In this document: piece by piece, positions 1-8,807 of the stretch
Numbering within the stretch: the stretch's first letter is position 1
How the letters are laid out: each line of letters starts with the position of its first letter
Source: Planktomarina sp.
GTDB taxonomy: Bacteria; Pseudomonadota; Alphaproteobacteria; Rhodobacterales; Rhodobacteraceae
Direction of reading: 5' to 3'
NCBI GenBank assembly: GCA_016780825.1
Contig: JADHLF010000003.1
Location: 1-64,000 of the forward strand
DNA length: 64,000 bases
The notes under the pieces: generated by a model
Told to the model about the DNA's origin: nothing
The model's database searches: none
The model's input: only the letters and a program-made list of their open reading frames with translations
Position numbers and translations under genes: made by a program

Positions 1-149
1 ATCTCATCACAGCCAAATTCTGCGAGCCGATCGGCGACAAATTGCGATGTGCGGTGAGTCTCGAACAAAAGCTCGGGATTTTCATGAATGTCACGCCGCC
101 AAGCGGTAATCTCGGGCAGCAGTTCTGAAAAACGGTTGCAAATGGCCAT
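1..149 (-). CDS. M20-family amidohydrolase, N-terminal part (cut by window edge)
   Basis: Only the first 49 residues are visible; the gene runs off the left edge. The opening has the M20D amidohydrolase/hippurate hydrolase pattern: a helical start, then WRRDIHENPEL, the usual 'R..lH..PEl' entry of N-acyl-amino-acid amidohydrolases. The ATG follows a strong GGAGGTG ribosome site. It lies 14 bp downstream of the dipeptide ABC ATPase on the same strand, so the two are probably cotranscribed and it may hydrolyse the imported peptide or acyl-amino acid. The metal ligands lie outside the window, so activity cannot be judged. Confidence 0.8.
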   Translation of the reverse strand, partial: MAICNRFSELLPEITAWRRDIHENPELLFETHRTSQFVADRLAEFGCDE

Positions 150-163
150 AGGGCACCTCCGGT

Positions 164-1978
164 TTACGAGTTAAGAATATAATGCTCGCCGCCCAAATGT
201 TTGTATTCCGTTGGGCCGGGATCATAATCGAGTGGATGAATAGGAGAGGGGATCGGCTTACTTTCAAAGTCTGCCTTCAGGGTTCTTTGGCGCGGGTCTG
301 CGACCGGAACGGCTGCCATAAGCGTTTTGGTGTAGTCATGTCTGGGGTCTTCAAAGACCTCTTGGCGCGTGCCAATCTCGACAATCCGCCCCAGATACAT
401 GACGGCAACGTGATGGCTCACGCGCTCAACGACGGCCATATCATGGCTGATAAAGAGCATGGAGATACCCAGCTCGGCCTGCAGCTCTAACATCAAATTC
501 AAGACCTGGGCCTGAACCGAAACATCCAGCGCGCTGACGGCCTCATCGGCAATGAGCAGTTTGGGGTTCAGTGCCAAGGCGCGGGCAATGGCGATGCGTT
601 GGCGTTGACCGCCCGAGAGCTCATGGGGAAAGCGGCGCATGAAGGCGCGGGGTAATTCGACCCTATCGAAAAGCCTTGCCACGCGGTCCATGAGTTCAGT
701 GCCCTGCGCCATATTGTAATTCTTCATGGGTTCAGCGACTTGATCGGCTAGGGTCATCTGGGGATTTAATGAGGCAAAAGGGTCCTGAAACACCATTTGC
801 ATATCCCGCCTTGCTTCGCGAAGGCCGGCCGAATCCAGCGCCAAAATATCCCTATCGCCGAGCTTGATGGAGCCTGATTGCGGCTCCTCCAGACGTAAAA
901 TTGAGCGGCCACAGGTGGATTTTCCGGATCCTGACTCGCCGACCAAGCTAAGGGTGGCGCCTTTCTTGATCGAAAAGGAGACATTCTCCAAAGCATGTAC
1001 CCGCGCCACAGTGCGGCGAAAGAAGCCGCCTTTCACGCTAAAACGCGTGGTTAAATTGCGCACAACCAGCAGCACCTCCTCGCTCAGCGGGACAGAGCCG
1101 ATGAGCGATTTTTCTGGCTGGCCAATCAAACTAAGGGGTTTGGGCGTGGGCTGGCCGCGCATTTCGCCCAGCTTGGGCACAGCGGCGAGTAAGTTTTGCG
1201 TGTAGGGATGCTGCGGGTTTTCGAAGATGTCTTCAACCAGACCCTCTTCGACCTTCTCACCGCGAAACATCACCACAACGCGGTCGGCCATCTGCGCAAC
1301 CACGGCCATATCGTGGGTGATGAACATGACGGCGGTGCCGGTGTCCTTTTTCAACTTGTTCATCAGCCCAAGAATTTCCGCTTGGATGGTCACATCGAGG
1401 GCGGTGGTTGGCTCATCGGCAATCAAGAGCCGTGGCTCGCAGGCCAGTGCCATGGCGATGACCACCCGTTGGCGCATCCCGCCGGACAATTCATGGGGAT
1501 ATTGGCCCAGCCGGCGTTCCGGTTCAGGGATTCGCACTTGCCGCAAAAGGTCAATTGCGCGGCTGCGGGCGGCCGCCTTGCTCAGGCCCATATGCAGCCG
1601 CAGACCTTCCATAAGCTGCCGTCCAATGGTGAAGACCGGGTTGAGGGAGGTCATGGGTTCTTGGAAAATCATGCCAATCTCGCGGCCACGAATGGTGCGC
1701 ATGTCATGGGGGTTCATCGTCCGCAGATCAACCTGCCCGGCGGCGCCGCGGTCGAACAACAAGCGCCCATCCGAAATTTCCCCGCCGCCATATTCCACAA
1801 GGCGCATGAGGCTGAGTGATGATACAGATTTGCCGGAGCCGCTTTCGCCCACGATGGCCACCGTCTCGCCCGCCGCGATGTCAAAGCTGACCCCTTTTAC
1901 GGCTTCGACTGGCCCATCTTGGGTTTGAAACTCCACTTTCAAGTTTTCAAAACGCGCAATCGGATGGTCTAACATCAT
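164..1978 (-). CDS. Dipeptide/oligopeptide ABC transporter, fused double ATP-binding protein
   Basis: This 604-residue protein joins two ABC ATPase domains, equivalent to DppD and DppF (YejF/GsiA layout). Both halves have a Walker A of the form GESGSGKS, near residues 44 and 345, and ABC signatures LSGGMRQR and LSGGQRQR. Both have the extended C-terminal region typical of peptide importers (QHPYTQNLLAAVP in the first, RHDYTKTLMAAVP in the second). It would energise the permease pair encoded from 4035 to 6000. It is divergent from the binding-protein gene across a 271-bp gap that probably holds both promoters. The exact substrate is not visible; peptides are likely from the family and the adjacent M20 hydrolase. 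Confidence 0.93.
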   Translation of the reverse strand: MMLDHPIARFENLKVEFQTQDGPVEAVKGVSFDIAAGETVAIVGESGSGKSVSSLSLMRLVEYGGGEISDGRLLFDRGAAGQVDLRTMNPHDMRTIRGREIGMIFQEPMTSLNPVFTIGRQLMEGLRLHMGLSKAAARSRAIDLLRQVRIPEPERRLGQYPHELSGGMRQRVVIAMALACEPRLLIADEPTTALDVTIQAEILGLMNKLKKDTGTAVMFITHDMAVVAQMADRVVVMFRGEKVEEGLVEDIFENPQHPYTQNLLAAVPKLGEMRGQPTPKPLSLIGQPEKSLIGSVPLSEEVLLVVRNLTTRFSVKGGFFRRTVARVHALENVSFSIKKGATLSLVGESGSGKSTCGRSILRLEEPQSGSIKLGDRDILALDSAGLREARRDMQMVFQDPFASLNPQMTLADQVAEPMKNYNMAQGTELMDRVARLFDRVELPRAFMRRFPHELSGGQRQRIAIARALALNPKLLIADEAVSALDVSVQAQVLNLMLELQAELGISMLFISHDMAVVERVSHHVAVMYLGRIVEIGTRQEVFEDPRHDYTKTLMAAVPVADPRQRTLKADFESKPIPSPIHPLDYDPGPTEYKHLGGEHYILNS

Positions 1979-2249
1979 AGCCTCTTCGGGTAATCGATTA
2001 TATTTTCATAGGTTTGAACACAATATTGCACTCTGTGTATTGGCTCCCTTTGAAAATACTCTGCGTTTGGCATTGTCACTTGTCTAGTTGAAAAATACTT
2101 GATTTTTCGGTCAAGCCGGTTTTTGATGAGTCCACGACGGGGATGCGAAAGGTGTTTTTCTGAAAAATTTAGGCAAGGCATTTGCGGATTTTTGGAAAAT
2201 GCGTTTTGAAATGAATTCTCGCAGAGACGATATAATCAGGGAGATAGAC

Positions 2250-3959
2250 ATGAAACATATTGCACTCATGTTCGGATCAGCGGCGCTGGTCGGGATGAGC
2301 ACAATGGCGCTGGCCGGCGGCCATGAAGCCCGCGGAAGAGACGGCGAAGTCTCGATCATCTATTGGCAAGCGCCATCGATTATGAATCCATTTTTGTCCG
2401 GTGGCACAAAGGACGTGGAAGCGGCGTCTTTAGTGATCGAGCCTTTGGCGCGCTATAATGAGAATGGTGAATTGGTACCTTGGCTGGTGGATAGCGTTCC
2501 GACTGTGGCCAATGGCGGCGTGAGCGCAGATCTCACCTCCATCACTTGGAACATCAAACCCGGCATCATGTGGTCGGACGGCACGCCCTTCACCTCTGCG
2601 GATGCGAAGTTCACTTATGACTATTGCACGAATCCCGATGGTGGCTGTGCGCAGGTGACGAAATTCAATGGCGTCAGCTCTGTTGAGACACCCGATGCGC
2701 TGACCGTTGTTGTGAATTTTGAACAGCAAACACCCTTCCCCTACGGACCCTTCGTGGGCGGCGAAAGCCCTATTTTGCAAGCGGCGCAATTTGCCAATTG
2801 TGTGGGGGCAAAGGCATCAGAATGCACGGAAGAGAATTTTAACCCCATCGGTACAGGCGCTTACGTTGTTGATGAATTCCGCCCCAATGATGTGATTGTT
2901 CTGTCGGCGAATGACAACTACCGCGAAGCGGGCAAGCCTGCCTTTGCCAAGGTCACCTTTAAAGGCGGCGGTGATGCGGCGGCTGCGGGTCGCTCGGTCA
3001 TGGAAACAGGCGAATATGACTACGCTTGGAACCTTCAGCTGGCACCAGATGTGATTGCGCAAATGGAAGCGGCTGGCAAAGGCAAGCCTGTGGCCGGCTT
3101 TGGTCCTTTGGTCGAGCGCATCATGCTCAACCACACCAACCCAGATCCAGCCCTGGGTCCAGATGAGCGTTCGGTGATCCGTCCGCATCCTTTCCTGCAA
3201 GATCCTGCGGTCTATAAAGCCTTGTCTTTGGCGATTGATCGCGAGCTTCTGGTTGAAATCGGCTATGGCAAAGCGGGCAAAGTGACTTGTAACTGGGTGC
3301 CGGCGCCAGCGGCGGTGAATTCCGATACATTCGATTGCTCGACCCAAGATATCGCCGGTGCAAAAGCGATGCTTGATGCGGCTGGCATTGTTGATACCGA
3401 TGGTGATGGGGTGCGCGAAAAAGACGGCGTGCCGCTGCGCATGACATATCAGACCTCAACAAACGCTGTGCGTCAGGACTTCCAAGCTCTGATCAAACAG
3501 TGGTGGAGCGAGATTGGTGTTGACGTAGAATTGCGCAATATCAGCGCCTCTGTCTTCTTTGGCGGCGACCCAGGATCTCCTGATACATTCCAAAAATTCT
3601 ATGCAGATTTGGAAATGTACGCCAACACGTTCAACGGCACAGATCCTCAGTCCTATCTGGCCAATCTTCTGTGTGACAAAGCGCCATCGCCTGCTTCACA
3701 ATGGCAGGGTGAGAATATCGCGCGCTTCTGTTCGGCAGAGTATGACGCCTTGCATGCGAAACTGGCCACAACCGCCGATGCCGGTCAGCGCGCCTCCATC
3801 GCCCGTCAGTTGAACGATATGGCCGTCTCCGAAGGCGCGATGATCCCACTCGTGCATCGCGGCCGCCTGTCCGCTCATTCCAACACTTTGGGTGGTGTTG
3901 TCTTGAATGTTTGGGACAGCGAACTTTGGAATGCTGCCGATTGGCATCGTCTGAAGTAA
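2250..3959 (+). CDS. ABC transporter substrate-binding protein, family 5 (peptide/nickel type)
   Basis: A 569-residue periplasmic solute-binding protein of the DppA/OppA type (SBP_bac_5). I start it at the ATG preceded by CAGGGAG; this gives a signal peptide beginning MKHIALMFGSAALVGM and ending near ALAGG. The body contains typical SBP_bac_5 elements: ASLVIEPLARYNENGELVPWL, 'W..kpGi.WSDG.PFTSAD', and 'PAVYKALSLAIDRELL'. An upstream in-frame extension to 2199 would hide the signal peptide. It is the first gene of the operon with the two permeases, and a stable hairpin follows its stop, as is common after highly expressed binding-protein genes. Confidence 0.92.
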   Translation: MKHIALMFGSAALVGMSTMALAGGHEARGRDGEVSIIYWQAPSIMNPFLSGGTKDVEAASLVIEPLARYNENGELVPWLVDSVPTVANGGVSADLTSITWNIKPGIMWSDGTPFTSADAKFTYDYCTNPDGGCAQVTKFNGVSSVETPDALTVVVNFEQQTPFPYGPFVGGESPILQAAQFANCVGAKASECTEENFNPIGTGAYVVDEFRPNDVIVLSANDNYREAGKPAFAKVTFKGGGDAAAAGRSVMETGEYDYAWNLQLAPDVIAQMEAAGKGKPVAGFGPLVERIMLNHTNPDPALGPDERSVIRPHPFLQDPAVYKALSLAIDRELLVEIGYGKAGKVTCNWVPAPAAVNSDTFDCSTQDIAGAKAMLDAAGIVDTDGDGVREKDGVPLRMTYQTSTNAVRQDFQALIKQWWSEIGVDVELRNISASVFFGGDPGSPDTFQKFYADLEMYANTFNGTDPQSYLANLLCDKAPSPASQWQGENIARFCSAEYDALHAKLATTADAGQRASIARQLNDMAVSEGAMIPLVHRGRLSAHSNTLGGVVLNVWDSELWNAADWHRLK

Positions 3960-3965
3960 ATATTA

Positions 3966-3998
3966 CGGCGCCCTGCCCGAGGGGTGGGGCGCCGATTT
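3966..3998 (+). terminator. Intercistronic hairpin after binding-protein gene
   Basis: Seven bases after the stop codon two perfect 8-nt arms (CGGCGCCC, 3966-3973; GGGCGCCG, 3987-3994) flank 13 nt that can themselves pair as CCC-GAG-GGG. It is followed by ATTTTA, a weak T-tract. It sits inside an operon, so partial termination or 3' mRNA protection, giving more binding protein than permease, is the likely role. Confidence 0.65.
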
Positions 3999-4034
3999 TA
4001 AAGGCTATTATCAGGAAAATGAGCTAAATCGCCG

Positions 4035-5042
4035 ATGCTAACATTTACCATTCGACGTCTTGTCCTCGCGGTCCCGACGCTTTTGTTCATTTCTCTTGTG
4101 ATCTTTTTATTGCTGCAATTGGCCCCGGGCGATCCTATGGCGCAGGTGCCCTTGACCGTGCCGGCCGAGGTCAAGCAACAGATGCGCGAGGCGCTTGGTC
4201 TCGGCCAGCCGATCCATATCCAGTATGTCAAATGGCTCATTCAGTTTTTTTGGATAGAGCCGCTCAATGGGATCGATGCGATTTTTGGCACGGGCTTTGC
4301 CGAAGGACAGCTCAGAGTGATCTCTTGGCAAACCCGCTCGCCGGTGATTGACATCGTGATCCAGCGCTTGCCGCAGACGCTTTGGGTTGTGGGTGTGGCC
4401 TATGTGGTGGGTATTCTCATTGCTCTGCCGATTGGAATAATCTCTGCATATCGGCAATATTCTATCTTTGACCAAGCCGGGACATTCATCACGATGATCG
4501 GCTTTTCCGTGCCGCCCTTCTTTTCCGGTGTCTTGGTGATTGTGATCTTCTCGGTGCAGCTGGGCTGGTTCCCGTCGATCTATGACACGATGCATGTGGT
4601 CGATGATTGGGCCAGTTTTAAAGTGCAGATTTGGCAGATGTTCCTGCCCGTCATGGTTTTGGCTTTGCAGATCACCAGCCAGATCAGTCGCTTCATGCGC
4701 GCCTCGATGCTCGACAATCTCAGCCATGACTATGTGCGCACCGCGCGCGCCAAAGGGTTGAGCGAAGCCACGGTGGTCTTGGTGCATGTTCTGCGCAATT
4801 CAATGATTCCGGTGGTGACGGTGATTGCCCTTGGGGTGCCGTCGATTTTTGGTGGCGCGATCATCACCGAACAAGTGTTCAAAGTGAATGGTATTGGCCA
4901 ATTGCTCATCACGGCCATTCAGGCCAATGACCTGCCGATGGTGCAAACCTTGACCTTCATCTTCGCGATTTTAATCGTGCTGTTCAATTTGATTGCCGAT
5001 GTGCTTTATGGCCTTTTAGACCCAAGGATCCGCTATGACTGA
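4035..5042 (+). CDS. Peptide ABC transporter permease (DppB type)
   Basis: A 335-residue inner-membrane permease. The N-terminus MLTFTIRRLVLAVPTLLFIS is the classic first segment of the DppB/OppB family, followed by 'QLAPGDPM'. The cytoplasmic EAA loop is visible as DYVRTARAKGLSEATVVLVHVLRNSMIPV near residues 235-263, the contact site for the ATPase. The region around residues 65-100, between the first membrane segment and the core, appears longer than usual for DppB. It overlaps the next permease gene by 8 bp, indicating coupled translation. Confidence 0.93.
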   Translation: MLTFTIRRLVLAVPTLLFISLVIFLLLQLAPGDPMAQVPLTVPAEVKQQMREALGLGQPIHIQYVKWLIQFFWIEPLNGIDAIFGTGFAEGQLRVISWQTRSPVIDIVIQRLPQTLWVVGVAYVVGILIALPIGIISAYRQYSIFDQAGTFITMIGFSVPPFFSGVLVIVIFSVQLGWFPSIYDTMHVVDDWASFKVQIWQMFLPVMVLALQITSQISRFMRASMLDNLSHDYVRTARAKGLSEATVVLVHVLRNSMIPVVTVIALGVPSIFGGAIITEQVFKVNGIGQLLITAIQANDLPMVQTLTFIFAILIVLFNLIADVLYGLLDPRIRYD

Positions 5043-6000
5043 GATATCCGGTCCCCTCGACATCGACCGCCCACCCTCCAATCGTTGGGTGGAGGTTTGG
5101 CGGCAATTTCGCGCCCATAAGGGCGCGATGGCCGGAGCTGTGGTCTTTGGATTGATCATTGCCGGGGTGTTTCTCGGGCCTTTTGTCTATCCGCATGACC
5201 CGCAATACCTGCCATCTGGTCGTGACTTTATCACCCTGCGGGACACGCGGCCGATCTATGTTGCGCTCTGGGATTCGACTGCGAAGGTGAATTGGCACTA
5301 TGTGCTGGGCACAGATAATCTGGGGCGGGACAATTTGGCCCGGTTTCTGTCCGGGGGGCGGGTGTCAATTTCCGTGGGCTTAACCGCGATGATCCTGTCG
5401 ATTGTTCTGGGAACCTTTGTGGGGCTGATTGCAGGGTTTTTTAGGCTCTGCGATGGCCCGCTGATGCGCTTGACCGATTTGTTTTTGGCCCTGCCCATTT
5501 TACCTTTGATTCTAGTGGCCTCGGTGCTGTTTCGAGAAAGCCTGGCGCTGTCGCTCGGACCCGAGATGGGAACGTTTTTATTGATCGTCGGTTTGATTGG
5601 CCTGACCAGTTGGATGCAGACAGCCCGGATTGTGCGGGGCGATGTTTTGGCCCTCAAAGAGCGGGAATTCATTCTTGCCGCCCGTTCGATTGGCACCCGA
5701 CCCAGCAACCTGATTTTGAATCACATCCTGCCCAATGTCATGTCACCGATCTTAGTCTCCGCCACCTTGGGAATCGCCACGGCCATCATTACCGAAAGTG
5801 CCTTGTCCTTTCTGGGCTTCGGCTTCCCACCCGATTTTCCGACCTGGGGCAAATTGCTCAATGACGCAGTAGACCGGATGACGCTCTATCCGGAGCGCGT
5901 TATCTGGCCTGGAACATTGATCTCATTGACGGTTCTCAGTGTGAATTATCTCGGAGATGGCCTCAGGGATGCGCTGGATCCGCGCAGCCGCAGCCGCTAG
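5035..6000 (+). CDS. Peptide ABC transporter permease (DppC type)
   Basis: A 321-residue partner permease of the DppC/OppC family. It has a cytoplasmic N-terminal tail with 'VWRQFRAHKGAMAGAVVFG', the conserved periplasmic 'GTDNLGRDNLARFLSGGR', and the EAA loop 'EREFILAARSIGTRPSNLI'. The C-terminus has 'ALSFLGFGFPPDFPTWGKLL', a family hallmark. With the DppB-type gene it would form the translocation channel. It is the last gene of the plus-strand operon; about 100 bp separate it from the next system. Confidence 0.93.
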   Translation: MTEISGPLDIDRPPSNRWVEVWRQFRAHKGAMAGAVVFGLIIAGVFLGPFVYPHDPQYLPSGRDFITLRDTRPIYVALWDSTAKVNWHYVLGTDNLGRDNLARFLSGGRVSISVGLTAMILSIVLGTFVGLIAGFFRLCDGPLMRLTDLFLALPILPLILVASVLFRESLALSLGPEMGTFLLIVGLIGLTSWMQTARIVRGDVLALKEREFILAARSIGTRPSNLILNHILPNVMSPILVSATLGIATAIITESALSFLGFGFPPDFPTWGKLLNDAVDRMTLYPERVIWPGTLISLTVLSVNYLGDGLRDALDPRSRSR

Positions 6001-6100
6001 AGCCATATGGGCTTGCGCCTGCGTTGCAGCGTGAGGGGTTGTCATTTAGTGGTATTGGGTAAATGGGGTATAGACCTGCTGAAGTGTTGAGGGATCAATT

Positions 6101-7030
6101 ATGGCTGCCATCGTCTCTGTGCAAAATGTTCGCAAAACCTATGAGGGTGGGTTCGAAGCCTTGAAGGGCGCGAGCTTGGACATTGAGGAGGGGGAAATCA
6201 TCGCCTTGCTCGGCCCCAATGGGGCTGGCAAGACGACGCTGATTTCCACGATTTGTGGCATTTCTAGCCTGACATCGGGCAATATCACCGTTGCAGGCAT
6301 GGATATCGCCCGCGACTACCGCAAGGTGCGGGCAATGATTGGCCTGGTGCCGCAAGAAATCGCTCTTGAGCCCTTCGAGACGGTGATCAATTCGGTGCGA
6401 TTTTCGCGCGGGCTGTTTGGCAAGGCGAAAAACGAATCCTATCTTGATGAAATTCTCAAAACGCTGTCCCTGCTTGATAAGAAAGACTCCAAAGTTATGG
6501 CGCTGTCGGGTGGGATGAAGCGCCGGGTTTTGATCGCAAAGGCCTTGGCCCATGAGCCAAAGGTCTTGTTTTTGGATGAGCCAACCGCTGGCGTGGATGT
6601 GGAGCTGCGCAAAGATATGTGGAACACGGTGGCCAAGCTCAAAGGGCAGGGCGTCACCATCATTTTGACCACCCATTACATTGAAGAGGCAGAGGCGATT
6701 GCCGACCGTATCGCAGTGATCAACGGAGGTGAAATCCTCTTGGTTGAAGACAAAGCGGCATTGATGGCGCGTATGGGCAAAAAGCAAATTCGTATTGAGC
6801 TGCTGGAGCCTGTGCGGGAGATCCCGCCCAAGCTGGCCCCCTACGGGCTGGAGCTGGCGCCCGATGGCGCCGGCCTTACATATACCTACGATGTCAACGC
6901 CGAGCGCACCGGCATTACCGGCCTTCTCAATGATTTACAGGCCGCGGGTCTGCAAATGAGGGATGTGCAAACCCAACAATCGAGCCTAGAAGATATCTTC
7001 GTCGATTTGGTCCAGGAGGATGGGGCATGA
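6101..7030 (+). CDS. ABC-2 type exporter ATP-binding protein
   Basis: A 309-residue ATPase of the NodI/CcmA-like ABC-2 class. Walker A is GPNGAGKTT near residue 40, the Q-loop is VPQEI, the signature is LSGGMKRR and Walker B is [12 protein letters not shown]. The last ~90 residues form the regulatory tail common in drug/polysaccharide ABC-2 ATPases. Its stop overlaps the start of the permease gene by 4 bp. The pair forms an export complex of unknown substrate. Confidence 0.92.
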   Translation: MAAIVSVQNVRKTYEGGFEALKGASLDIEEGEIIALLGPNGAGKTTLISTICGISSLTSGNITVAGMDIARDYRKVRAMIGLVPQEIALEPFETVINSVRFSRGLFGKAKNESYLDEILKTLSLLDKKDSKVMALSGGMKRRVLIAKALAHEPKVLFLDEPTAGVDVELRKDMWNTVAKLKGQGVTIILTTHYIEEAEAIADRIAVINGGEILLVEDKAALMARMGKKQIRIELLEPVREIPPKLAPYGLELAPDGAGLTYTYDVNAERTGITGLLNDLQAAGLQMRDVQTQQSSLEDIFVDLVQEDGA

Positions 7031-7788
7031 ATTTTCAAGCCATTGCGGCGATCTACACCTTTGAGATGGCGCGTTTTTTCCGCACACTAAAACAATCCTT
7101 CATCTCTCCCGTGCTGTCGACCAGCCTCTATTTCGTCGTCTTCGGCACCGCCATTGGCAGCCGAATGGAGGCGGTGGATGGGGTGGCCTATGGTGCCTTT
7201 ATCGTGCCGGGCCTGATCATGCTCTCGGTCATGACACAATCGATTTCGAATGCCAGTTTTGGAATCTATTTCCCAAAATTTATTGGAACGATTTATGAGC
7301 TGCTGTCAGCGCCGGTGAATTTCCTAGAGATTGTCATCGGCTATGTGGGGGCCGCGGCGACAAAGAGCCTATTTATCGGGCTGGTCATTCTTGGAACAGC
7401 CTATCTCTTTGTTGATTTGGATATCCAGCATCCCATCGCGATGATGAGCTTTTTGCTCCTGACCTGCCTGTCTTTCTCACTCTTGGGCTTTATCATCGGA
7501 ATTTGGGCGGGAAACTTTGAGCAACTCAATCTCGTGCCCATGCTGGTGGTGACGCCTTTGGTGTTTTTGGGCGGATCCTTCTATTCGATCTCGATGCTTC
7601 CAGAATTTTGGCAGACCGTCACCCTGTTTAACCCGGTCGTCTATCTCATCTCTGGGTTTCGCTGGGCGTTTTTTGGCACAGCGGATGTGGCAATCGGCAT
7701 CAGCCTTGGGGCAATTGGCGCATTTACGCTGGCTTGCATGGGCTTCATTTGGTGGATTTTCAAAACCGGATGGCGCATTCGCAGCTAA
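7027..7788 (+). CDS. ABC-2 type transporter permease
   Basis: A 253-residue membrane protein with about six hydrophobic segments and the ABC-2 membrane domain layout: a cytoplasmic N-terminus, '[21 protein letters not shown]', '[15 protein letters not shown]', and the C-terminal '[16 protein letters not shown]'. The latter resembles NodJ-like and YadH-like permeases. It is translationally coupled to the ATPase gene. The exported compound cannot be predicted from these two genes. Confidence 0.9.
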   Translation: MNFQAIAAIYTFEMARFFRTLKQSFISPVLSTSLYFVVFGTAIGSRMEAVDGVAYGAFIVPGLIMLSVMTQSISNASFGIYFPKFIGTIYELLSAPVNFLEIVIGYVGAAATKSLFIGLVILGTAYLFVDLDIQHPIAMMSFLLLTCLSFSLLGFIIGIWAGNFEQLNLVPMLVVTPLVFLGGSFYSISMLPEFWQTVTLFNPVVYLISGFRWAFFGTADVAIGISLGAIGAFTLACMGFIWWIFKTGWRIRS

Positions 7789-7838
7789 ATTTTGCGGCCC
7801 GCCTTGTTCCAGGGCGAGAGGTGTCTTATCTGGCATAT

Positions 7839-8624
7839 ATGAAACTGAAAAATCCCTTTCGCCGTGACGTCAATACCGTGTGTGTTGTGCGTCTGAACGG
7901 TATGATCTCGACGGGCCGTGGTCTCAATGATGCTGGACTGGCGCCTGTGTTGCAAAAAGCCTTTTCAAAGAAGCCGGCCGCAGTCGCCTTGGTGATAAAT
8001 TCTCCAGGCGGCAGCCCGGTGCAATCGTCGTTGATTGGCGCGCGGATCCGACGATTGGCCGAAGAGTTTGAAACGCCGGTCTATGCTTTTGTGGAAGATG
8101 TGGCGGCCTCTGGTGGCTATTGGCTGGCGGCCAGTGCCGATGAAATTTATATTGATGCCTCCTCAGTGGTCGGATCCATTGGTGTGATTTCATCTGGCTT
8201 TGGCTTGCATCAATTCATCGAAAGACACGGGATTGAGCGCCGGGTCCATACCGCGGGCAGCTCGAAATCCATGCTCGATCCGTTCCAGCCGCAAAAGAAG
8301 GCGGATGTGACCCGGTTGAAATCCATACTGGATGGGATCCATCAGACCTTCAAAGATCATATTATGGAACGGCGCGGCGCAAAACTGGTGGAGCGCGATG
8401 TATTTACCGGCGAGATATGGGTCGGACAAAAGGCAATTGATGATGGTCTTGCCGATGCCATTGGTCATTTGGTTCCAACCATGAAGGAAAAATTTGGCGA
8501 AAAAACCCGCTTTCGGGTTTTGGGTCAAAAGAAGCCCCTGTTGTCCCGAGTTGGCATGTCCCTTTTGGGGGATGTCACGCATAGCATTGAGGAACGCGCC
8601 GCCTTTGCCCGTTTTGGGATGTAG
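7839..8624 (+). CDS. S49-family serine peptidase (SppA/SohB-like)
   Basis: A 261-residue protein of the signal-peptide-peptidase A family. The substrate-binding stretch 'ALVINSPGGSPVQS', the nucleophile region 'DVAASGGYWLAASADEIY' and the general-base lysine in 'TAGSSKSMLDPFQP' are all present. I chose the ATG at 7839 because MKLKNPFRRDVNTV followed by VVRLNGMISTG matches short alphaproteobacterial S49 members. A GTG at 7821 with AGGGCGAG in front is an alternative. There is no obvious N-terminal membrane anchor, unlike E. coli SppA. Confidence 0.87.
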   Translation: MKLKNPFRRDVNTVCVVRLNGMISTGRGLNDAGLAPVLQKAFSKKPAAVALVINSPGGSPVQSSLIGARIRRLAEEFETPVYAFVEDVAASGGYWLAASADEIYIDASSVVGSIGVISSGFGLHQFIERHGIERRVHTAGSSKSMLDPFQPQKKADVTRLKSILDGIHQTFKDHIMERRGAKLVERDVFTGEIWVGQKAIDDGLADAIGHLVPTMKEKFGEKTRFRVLGQKKPLLSRVGMSLLGDVTHSIEERAAFARFGM

Positions 8625-8627
8625 GGA

Positions 8628-8804
8628 ATGCTCGTTAAAGCTGTCACCTTCTTTCTGATTGGCATCGCCGTTTTGGCGATGTTTGGGCGCTTGCGGTTTC
8701 CCGGACAAACGCGGTTAAAGAACGCCAAATGTGGCAAATGTGGGCGTTATACTCTTGGAAAAGGCCCCTGTTCCTGTGGCCAAATGGGTCATCGTAAAGG
8801 ATAG
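8628..8804 (+). CDS. Small membrane-anchored zinc-ribbon protein
   Basis: A 58-residue protein, too short for most gene callers, starting 3 bp after the S49 peptidase stop and ending 3 bp before the antiporter start. Residues 4-20 are a hydrophobic segment (VKAVTFFLIGIAVLAMF). A basic linker follows, then four cysteines in CGKCGRYTLGKGPCSC, a compact zinc-ribbon pattern. The tight spacing on both sides supports a real gene in a peptidase-zinc ribbon-antiporter operon. Function is unknown. Confidence 0.75.
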   Translation: MLVKAVTFFLIGIAVLAMFGRLRFPGQTRLKNAKCGKCGRYTLGKGPCSCGQMGHRKG

Positions 8805-8807
8805 AAA

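Noticed and set aside
1979..2249. A short gene in the divergent spacer of the peptide transporter
   Set aside because: Small frames here lack ribosome sites and recognisable features. The AT-rich spacer with a CTTGA/TCAAG dyad is better read as a promoter region.
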